Source: an uncultured Eubacteriaceae bacterium (GTDB taxonomy: Bacteria; Bacillota; Clostridia; Eubacteriales; UBA1433). From it: a DNA stretch of 5,636 nucleotides. Positions 1 through 4,410 of the stretch are shown here, in pieces; position 1 is the stretch's first letter, and each line of letters starts with the position of its first letter. A program made the translations under genes and the position numbers. The notes under the pieces were generated by a model. That model searched no databases. It had not been told where the DNA came from and worked only from the letters and a program-made list of their open reading frames with translations. Location of the stretch: assembly GCA_937914785.1 (NCBI GenBank), contig CALGIV010000304.1:1-5636 (forward strand). Direction: 5' to 3'.

Positions 1-429
1 GCCGGTGTTGAGCTCAGCGATATGATCTGTCCGGTCGAGAGCGCTGAGGTTACGATGGGATTCAGTTATAATACAGAGCCGGTGTATTCCGCTACGCTGA
101 AGGAATACCGTTCCGATCATATGGGCGTAGATATTGGGGCGAAGACGGGAGAAAAAGTCAAAGCGGCCTTAGGCGGCATTGTGCAGACGGTGTATACGGA
201 CGGCAAATTGGGCCGCACGGTCGTCATTGCACATGAAAATGGCATTAAGACGGTGTATTCGAACCTGGAAGACAATATCAATGTGCTGGAAGGTGACGAC
301 GTAGCGCAGGGAGATGTGATCGGTTATGTCGGTAAGACGGCAACCTTTGAGATTGAGGATGCAACGCACCTGCATTTTGAAGTGTATCAGGATGATGTAG
401 TCGTAGACCCGACGCCGTATATTCAGTAA
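1..429 (+). CDS. M23/LytM-domain protein, SpoIIQ-like (5' partial)
   Basis: The frame is open from the first base to the TAA at 427-429, so the gene runs in from the left and only its last 142 codons are seen. They form a LytM-type M23 domain. Counting from the first codon in view, the zinc ligands are present: HMGVD (H40, D44) and the second His of HLHFE (H125), with H123 also kept. The usual YxHL motif that carries another catalytic histidine reads YSNL (Ser87 in place of His). This change is typical, as far as I know, of SpoIIQ proteins, the forespore-membrane LytM proteins that pair with SpoIIIAH in sporulation. The tail 'VLEGDDVAQGDVIGYVG' followed by HLHFEV also fits that family. Any N-terminal membrane anchor lies outside the window. 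Family members act on or bind peptidoglycan outside the membrane. It could instead be an ordinary cell-wall endopeptidase or a degenerate scaffold. The M23 call is firm and the SpoIIQ call moderate. Confidence 0.9.
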   Translation, partial: AGVELSDMICPVESAEVTMGFSYNTEPVYSATLKEYRSDHMGVDIGAKTGEKVKAALGGIVQTVYTDGKLGRTVVIAHENGIKTVYSNLEDNINVLEGDDVAQGDVIGYVGKTATFEIEDATHLHFEVYQDDVVVDPTPYIQ

Positions 430-460
430 GATTATTAATTATAACAGGAACAATTGAATG

Positions 461-501
461 AAAAAAGACTGTTATTTATTCGTTAAATAATGGTCTTTTT
501 T
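461..501. terminator. Bidirectional intrinsic terminator
   Basis: An 18-bp stem (461-478 with 484-501, two G-T wobbles) closes on the 5-base loop TTCGT. The stem starts with six A and ends with six T, so it can act as a U-tract terminator in both directions: for the M23 gene ending at 429 on the plus strand and for the nuclease gene ending at 560 on the minus strand. The inner stem is A/T-rich, so the GC core is weak (GAC/GTC). Confidence 0.8.
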
Positions 502-559
502 ATTTGTATGGGGATAATTAAAGATCAACCGCTCCACTTCGCTAACCGAAATTTTTTTT

Positions 560-1813
560 CTATTCTGTATAAAGATCGAAAACGACGATTTGTACTGTAA
601 TATAATTAATGTTATCTACATCTTTTTTGAATTCACACAACCATTCATTATGGTTTACTGAAATGCTCTTTTGGCACATATCATTTTTTGATAAATATGT
701 ACCAATAACTTTAAGGAGTTTATCAAAATCTTTATTATCTTTGTTAAAAATGATAATTGAAGTTTTTAAATCTCTCCAAGTAATATACCCAAATAATTGC
801 TTAATAGCTTCTTGTAGTTTTTTCTCACCATGCCAGATTTTACATTCGCCAATATAAGCTGCTTTGTTTTCAAATAAGATATAAATATCTGTTTTACCAA
901 TTCTGCTAAATGTCTCTGCAGACGCCAAGCCTTGATAATGTGTATTCAAATATGAAATTATAACGTCTCGCAATTCTTCTTCGCTGAGTTTTGAAAAAGT
1001 TTTTACGGCTTTCTCCATAGAAATCCCAGCTAAATTAATAATTTGTTTAATATTTTCGTAATCAGCAGATGCTATTTGATATTGTTTTTCTGATTGTTGT
1101 ATACTTGGAATTTTTGGCTTTTTAATCACTGCTTTTTTTAATAAAATAGGTGAAATATTAGGCGCATCAGGATTCAATTTTAATGGTATGTTTAATTTTT
1201 TACTAACAGATATGAAGCCTTTTGCTTTTTCTTTGCGCTTATCCAGTGTATTTCTAATAACATTTTCTAAATTATTATTATATTCTGCAACATCTCTATT
1301 GATATATTCAATATTTTTAACATAAGATTTGAAATGCTGATCAAATTGCATTTTAATAAATTCTTTGTCTTTGCCTGCGAGCTCTTTTTCTGTGTACTTA
1401 AGAGCGAAAATAATTTTGCCGTATGATTTTTCAGTACTCTCAATTATTTGCTCAACGTAAAATCTTGAAAGAATATGTGTAATTGGTTTTAAAAACAATA
1501 AGTTGCTATCGCCATCAAAAGGAATTTTAAATATAATTTTATATCCATCGACATCCAAATACTCTGATTCATAATTATTTTGTCTGAAAGGATTAAGTTT
1601 TTTTACTGTCGTTTGAGATAAATTTTGCGATATGTTTTCTAAAAGCAGAACAATAGGTTGTATTTTATATTCTTCAAAATAATAGATTATCCATTCATCA
1701 AGATCTGTGTTTAATATTTTTTCATCCGAAAAAGCTTTGATTGTTTGAATTAATTTAGTGGTTTGTTTTTCAAAAGCTTTTGTTGTTTCATCGTTTGTAA
1801 AGAGCTCAACCAT
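560..1813 (-). CDS. Hypothetical protein with C-terminal PD-(D/E)XK nuclease domain
   Basis: This 417-aa protein has no name I can give with certainty. Its C-terminal part (about residues 280-360) carries a restriction-endonuclease-like signature: a helix 'ELRDVIISYLN', then ETFSRIGKTD (D309), a beta strand ending in ECK (E323-x-K325), then KQLFGYITWRD (Q339) and a hydrophobic strand TSIIIF. D-x13-ExK with a downstream Q motif is the PD-(D/E)XK layout, so metal-dependent DNA or RNA cleavage is likely. I recall this C-terminal consensus from many unnamed proteins of about 400 aa in accessory regions. The N-terminal 290 residues are a mixed alpha/beta region (beta-rich near 85-110) followed by a charged helical stretch (about 145-200) that may be coiled coil. 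No signal peptide or membrane segment is seen. The start ATG at 1811-1813 is preceded by AAGGAG with a 6-base gap. The gene stands alone, with no methylase or helicase beside it. Lines counted inside it are 17-27% GC, against 53-70% in trpS, which suggests horizontal transfer. A defence role is inference. Confidence 0.82.
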   Translation of the reverse strand: MVELFTNDETTKAFEKQTTKLIQTIKAFSDEKILNTDLDEWIIYYFEEYKIQPIVLLLENISQNLSQTTVKKLNPFRQNNYESEYLDVDGYKIIFKIPFDGDSNLLFLKPITHILSRFYVEQIIESTEKSYGKIIFALKYTEKELAGKDKEFIKMQFDQHFKSYVKNIEYINRDVAEYNNNLENVIRNTLDKRKEKAKGFISVSKKLNIPLKLNPDAPNISPILLKKAVIKKPKIPSIQQSEKQYQIASADYENIKQIINLAGISMEKAVKTFSKLSEEELRDVIISYLNTHYQGLASAETFSRIGKTDIYILFENKAAYIGECKIWHGEKKLQEAIKQLFGYITWRDLKTSIIIFNKDNKDFDKLLKVIGTYLSKNDMCQKSISVNHNEWLCEFKKDVDNINYITVQIVVFDLYTE

Positions 1814-1819
1814 GACATT

Positions 1820-1825
1820 CTCCTT
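1820..1825 (-). promoter_or_regulatory. Ribosome binding site of the nuclease gene
   Basis: Minus-strand AAGGAG, six bases before the ATG at 1811-1813. It fixes the start of the nuclease gene, and no in-frame alternative is better placed. Confidence 0.8.
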
Positions 1826-1845
1826 TTTATATTTTTGATAATTTT

Positions 1846-1854
1846 ATTATATCA
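1846..1854 (-). promoter_or_regulatory. Extended -10 promoter of the nuclease gene
   Basis: On the minus strand the sequence reads TGATATAAT, a perfect TATAAT -10 with the upstream TG of the extended -10 class. No good -35 hexamer is seen 16-19 bases further up, which fits an extended -10 promoter. It would give a leader of roughly 25 bases before the ATG. Confidence 0.6.
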
Positions 1855-2082
1855 CAACTAAGCTTTAAGATTGAGAGAGTTTCTGTATTATCTTTTTTTA
1901 AAAACAATTATTAACAATTAAATATTCATTCTTCCGATCTTAAAAATTCGAGGGCATTTACCATAGATTTCAAAGGAACACTGGGAAAAATCAATAAGGA
2001 AGAATAAGAATAATTTACCAATAAAACACTTTGACCCTGACCTCTTATGCTATAAAAGAAACAGCTAAAAATTACCGTTCGG

Positions 2083-2111
2083 TTGACAGAAAAAATGTGA
2101 AGCTTTATAAT
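2083..2111 (+). promoter_or_regulatory. Consensus sigma-A promoter of trpS
   Basis: TTGACA at 2083-2088, a 17-base spacer, and TATAAT at 2106-2111: both hexamers and the spacing match the consensus exactly. Transcription should start near 2118, giving a leader of about 28 bases. That is too short for a T-box or trp attenuator. The perfect 12-base palindrome AATGATATCATT (2109-2120) overlaps the -10 and the expected start point and could be an operator. Confidence 0.85.
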
Positions 2112-2145
2112 GATATCATTGCAATAAAGTAGAGGAAAACAACAA

Positions 2146-3150
2146 ATGGCGGAGAAAAAGAACTTATTCAGCGGCATTCAGCCATCAGGCGATTTTACGA
2201 TCGGCAATTATTACGGCGCGATCAAAAATTGGGTCAAAATTCAGTATGACTACAACTGTTATTTTTGTATCGTCGATTTGCATGCGCTGACCGTGCCGCA
2301 GGATGCTGCCGCGCTGCGCCGCAGGACGATGGAGTGTTACGCGATGCTCATCGCCTCCGGCCTGTCGCTGGAGGAGACGACATTGTTCGTGCAGTCGCAC
2401 GTGCCGGCGCACAGTGAGTTAATGTGGCTCTTAAATTGCTTTACGTATATGGGAGAGCTGTCCCGTATGACGCAGTATAAAGACAAATCTGTCAAACAGG
2501 GGGAGAACGTTCGTGCGGCACTGTTTGACTATCCCGTTTTAATGGCAGCCGATATTCTTTTATATCAAACGCATCTGGTGCCTGTCGGTGACGATCAGAA
2601 GCAGCATATTGAACTGACGCGCGATATCGCGACGCGGTTTAACCATCTGTATTCTCCGACGTTTGAAATTCCCGAAGGGTATTACCCGAAGACCGGCGCG
2701 CGGATTATGAGCCTGCAGGAGCCGACGTCGAAGATGAGTAAGTCCGATACGAATGAGAATGCGTTTATTTCTTTAAAAGACGCCCCTGATACGATTGTGC
2801 GCAAGCTCAAACGTGCCGTGACGGATTCGGAAGCGGCAGTGCATTATGATGAAAAGAATAAACCGGGGATTTCAAATCTGATTCAGATTTACGCGTCCGC
2901 ATGTGATATGGATATTGAAAATGCGCAGCGGGAAGTAGAAGGCCTGTCGTATGCAGACTTTAAGTTGCGCGTCGCCGAAGCCATCATTGAAAACTTAAAG
3001 CCGATTCAGGCTGAATACGCGCGGCTGATGAGTGATAAGGCCGTGCTGGAAGAGTATATGAAAGTCGGCGCCGACAAAGCCGAGCGCACGGCAGTAAAAA
3101 CCCTGCGCAAGGTGCAAAAGAAAGTCGGACTTGTGCCGCGGGGCCGATAA
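2146..3150 (+). CDS. trpS: Tryptophan--tRNA ligase
   Basis: A 334-aa class I aminoacyl-tRNA synthetase that charges tRNA-Trp with tryptophan using ATP in the cytosol; the length is normal for bacterial TrpRS (about 330). Residues 9-21 carry SGIQPSG and the HIGH-equivalent TIGN. Residues 103-125 hold the GELSRMTQYKDKS and KQGENV stretch. DYPVLMAADILLYQ (128-141) and VPVGDDQKQHIELTRD (145-160) form the conserved core around the tryptophan and dimer region. The KMSKS loop is intact at 196-200. The C-terminal helix with AERTAVKTLRKVQKKVG is also typical. The ATG at 2146 follows AGAGGA (2131-2136) at a 9-base gap. A perfect consensus promoter lies just upstream and no T-box is present, so expression looks constitutive unless the palindrome at the start point is an operator. 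The next gene starts one base after its TAA, so the two are probably cotranscribed. Confidence 0.98.
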   Translation: MAEKKNLFSGIQPSGDFTIGNYYGAIKNWVKIQYDYNCYFCIVDLHALTVPQDAAALRRRTMECYAMLIASGLSLEETTLFVQSHVPAHSELMWLLNCFTYMGELSRMTQYKDKSVKQGENVRAALFDYPVLMAADILLYQTHLVPVGDDQKQHIELTRDIATRFNHLYSPTFEIPEGYYPKTGARIMSLQEPTSKMSKSDTNENAFISLKDAPDTIVRKLKRAVTDSEAAVHYDEKNKPGISNLIQIYASACDMDIENAQREVEGLSYADFKLRVAEAIIENLKPIQAEYARLMSDKAVLEEYMKVGADKAERTAVKTLRKVQKKVGLVPRGR

Positions 3151-3151
3151 G

Positions 3152-3580
3152 ATGATCACACGTATTAAGCGGCTCGTACACCATTATTATTGGGATTTTG
3201 ATTATAATTGTGCGAAGACGATGTTATTTTGTCTTGGAGAATTTTTTGACATATGCTTCGAAAAGCAGACGTTGAACGCCGCGACGGGGATGCACGGTGC
3301 CGGGCGGTTCGGCGCGCAGTGCGGTCTTGTGGAAGGGGCGCTGATGTTTATGGGCATTTATTTCGTCAGAGCGGGCAAAAGCGATGCGGAGGTTGAACGC
3401 ATCTGCTACGATTTTGCAGCGAAGTTTACAAAAGAATTTGGTTCTCTGCGCTGTGATGAGCTGCGGCCGGGCGGCTTTACGGCTGCTGACCCGCCGCATG
3501 CGTGTGAGCCGCTGTCTGTGGCGGCGGTAGATTTTGCATTTAATTATATTAAAAAATTGGATCGCGGGCGCCTCGCATAA
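3152..3580 (+). CDS. C_GCAxxG_C_C family protein
   Basis: A 142-aa protein of the C_GCAxxG_C_C family, named for its spaced conserved cysteines. Here they are C20 (in YNCAKT), C57 (in AQCGLVEGAL), C101 (in LRCDEL) and C118 (in HACEPL), with the glycine-rich GMHGAGRFG just before C57. Three further cysteines (C27, C35, C85) are present. Members are thought to bind metal or an iron-sulfur cofactor and are common in anaerobes; no exact reaction is assigned. There is no signal peptide. I place the start at ATG 3152, one base after the trpS stop, with only a weak GGGG eight bases upstream, which suggests translational coupling to trpS. A TTG at 3131 would add seven residues and overlap trpS, and is less likely. 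The gene is followed by a terminator, so trpS and this gene form a two-gene unit. The family call is firm and the function open. Confidence 0.88.
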   Translation: MITRIKRLVHHYYWDFDYNCAKTMLFCLGEFFDICFEKQTLNAATGMHGAGRFGAQCGLVEGALMFMGIYFVRAGKSDAEVERICYDFAAKFTKEFGSLRCDELRPGGFTAADPPHACEPLSVAAVDFAFNYIKKLDRGRLA

Positions 3581-3609
3581 AGGAATGGTGCTCTTAGCAT
3601 ATCAAAACA

Positions 3610-3634
3610 CCTGCTGAATTTGGCAGGCTTTTTT
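3610..3634. terminator. Intrinsic terminator between convergent genes
   Basis: CCTGC (3610-3614) pairs with GCAGG (3623-3627), one T-G wobble pair extends the stem inward, and CTTTTTT follows on the plus strand. It sits 30 bases after the C_GCAxxG_C_C gene. Read on the minus strand, the same hairpin is followed by TGTTTTG, a weaker U tract, so it may also stop transcription of the membrane-protein gene converging from the right. Confidence 0.75.
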
Positions 3635-3700
3635 ATTGACATCTGTTAGTTAAAAGATGAGCAGGTCAAGTTTTGATCATATGTTTAAAATAAAGATGAC

Positions 3701-4102
3701 TTATTCGAATTTTTGCGATGGAATTGTCGCTTGGGGTTCCTTTTCAATCATATGAAACAGGCAATACCAGAAGATCAACCAAAAGACAAATCGTACTTGA
3801 GTGTGTAATAAGATGAAAGTATGCAGGGTAGTATTTGGGATGAAACCCCAGATCAACAAAACAGCCATCACCATAAACGGCACGTTGAGCTTGAACTTGC
3901 CCTTTGGCTTTAAGGATTTCAGGTGTTCAATGGAGAGGATCAACGAAAGCGGCAGCGTTTCGATAAGGGGTACACCGTAGAAAAAGAAGTAAGGGCCGTA
4001 TTCAACAAGATCAATGCGTCTGAGGAAGATTTCAAAACATAAGAAACCGATAAAGAAAACGAGAAGCAGCACTGCTTGCAGCAGGGTGTTTTTTACTTTC
4101 AT
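3701..4102 (-). CDS. Small four-helix membrane protein, unknown function
   Basis: I do not recognise this 133-aa protein. It is very hydrophobic, with four likely membrane segments at about 6-27, 36-58, 73-91 and 103-119. A basic cytosol-like loop (KSLKPKGKFK, 62-71) lies between segments 2 and 3, and there is a short polar tail. By the positive-inside rule both ends would also be cytoplasmic. There is no signal-peptide cleavage site and no enzymatic motif. I use ATG 4100-4102 because GGAG (4108-4111) lies five bases upstream; a GTG at 4106-4108 would start inside that site. The gene follows the redox pair on the same strand after a gap of about 116 bases but has its own likely promoter, so it need not share their role. 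It converges with the trpS unit. Confidence 0.75.
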   Translation of the reverse strand: MKVKNTLLQAVLLLVFFIGFLCFEIFLRRIDLVEYGPYFFFYGVPLIETLPLSLILSIEHLKSLKPKGKFKLNVPFMVMAVLLIWGFIPNTTLHTFILLHTQVRFVFWLIFWYCLFHMIEKEPQATIPSQKFE

Positions 4103-4107
4103 ACGCA

Positions 4108-4111
4108 CTCC
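4108..4111 (-). promoter_or_regulatory. Ribosome binding site deciding the membrane-protein start
   Basis: Minus-strand GGAG, five bases before ATG 4100-4102. It overlaps the competing GTG (4106-4108), so it favours the shorter 133-aa product. Confidence 0.6.
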
Positions 4112-4112
4112 A

Positions 4113-4143
4113 TAAGAGGGTAAATTTTTTATGAATCCTCTTA
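4113..4143 (-). promoter_or_regulatory. Leader hairpin before the membrane-protein gene
   Basis: A 9-bp stem (4113-4121 with 4135-4143, one G-T wobble) encloses a 13-base loop. On the minus-strand mRNA it would begin almost exactly at the predicted 5' end and finish one base before the GGAG ribosome binding site. It could protect the 5' end or influence ribosome access. It lacks a U tract placed as for a terminator. Confidence 0.45.
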
Positions 4144-4148
4144 AACAA

Positions 4149-4177
4149 AGTTTAGCATATTATTCGATGACTGTAAA
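4149..4177 (-). promoter_or_regulatory. Likely promoter of the membrane-protein gene
   Basis: Minus strand: TTTACA (4172-4177), a 17-base spacer, then TAAACT (4149-4154) preceded by TGC, an extended -10 arrangement. The -35 matches 5 of 6 and the -10 matches 4 of 6. It lies between the redox pair and the membrane-protein gene. Confidence 0.5.
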
Positions 4178-4218
4178 CGTTTCAAGAAAGCTTTTTTCTC
4201 TGAAATTGCTGTTTTTTG

Positions 4219-4410
4219 CTATTTGTCCTCCAGCTGCATTTCAACCTGTGCGATTTTGCCCGTGGCCAGTTCTTCGTCGATATAGACGAGGCCGCAGACA
4301 GGGCAGCGCGGCAGGGTCGCGTTAAAATGATAGCCCATATAGCTTAAGTCGGTGTTGCGTGGTTCGAGTGCGACGTTGCATTTACAACATATCAATTTAT
4401 CGTTCTGCAT
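4219..4410 (-). CDS. Small CxxC/CxxC redox or zinc-ribbon protein (DVU_1557-like)
   Basis: A 63-aa protein with two metal-binding knuckles: C8-C9-x-C11 near the start and C36-P-V-C39-G, a zinc-ribbon or rubredoxin-like pattern. The tail IDEELATGKIAQVEMQLEDK matches my memory of the small DVU_1557-type redox proteins, which sit beside dicluster iron-sulfur oxidoreductases in anaerobes. It is cytosolic, with no signal peptide. I prefer the ATG at 4408-4410, ten bases after AAGGAG (4421-4426); an ATG at 4417-4419 would add three residues but lies only one base from that site. The gene overlaps the end of the CCG protein gene (stop at 4397-4399), so the two are translationally coupled and presumably work together, for example as electron-transfer partners. 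The family name is recollection, not a search result. Confidence 0.82.
   Translation of the reverse strand: MQNDKLICCKCNVALEPRNTDLSYMGYHFNATLPRCPVCGLVYIDEELATGKIAQVEMQLEDK

Larger units (their letters stand above)
1814..2145. other. Divergent intergenic region, no gene seen
   Basis: These 332 bases separate the divergent nuclease gene and trpS. They hold the promoter and ribosome binding site of the nuclease gene at the left and the trpS promoter at the right. The middle (about 1861-2070) is A/T-rich and carries an 8-base direct repeat AACAATTA at 1903-1910 and 1913-1920. I find no tRNA, no T-box features and no convincing ORF. The only long open frame, on the minus strand, crosses the trpS start and promoter and has no ribosome binding site. 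Confidence 0.6.

Noticed and set aside
2029..2044. TTTGACC as a CtsR-type heat-shock half-site
   Set aside because: The second heptad is missing at the required spacing.
2031..2056. TTGACC and TATAAA upstream of trpS as a second promoter
   Set aside because: The spacer is only 14 bases, and a perfect promoter lies just downstream.
544..2084. 7-base inverted repeat AACCGAA (544-550) / TTCGGTT (2078-2084) near the two ends of the AT-rich island
   Set aside because: It could be read as mobile-element ends, but the match does not extend, there is no transposase and no target duplication, and the right copy overlaps the trpS -35. Likely chance.
1814..2145. T-box or trp leader before trpS
   Set aside because: The predicted leader is about 28 bases, and no T-box consensus or terminator/antiterminator pair is present.
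1926..2177. Open frame of 83 codons on the minus strand across the trpS start
   Set aside because: It runs over the trpS promoter and first codons, has no ribosome binding site and a random-looking composition.
3636..3641. TTGACA after the trpS-unit terminator as a promoter
   Set aside because: No -10 hexamer is found at 15-19 bases, and no plus-strand gene follows.
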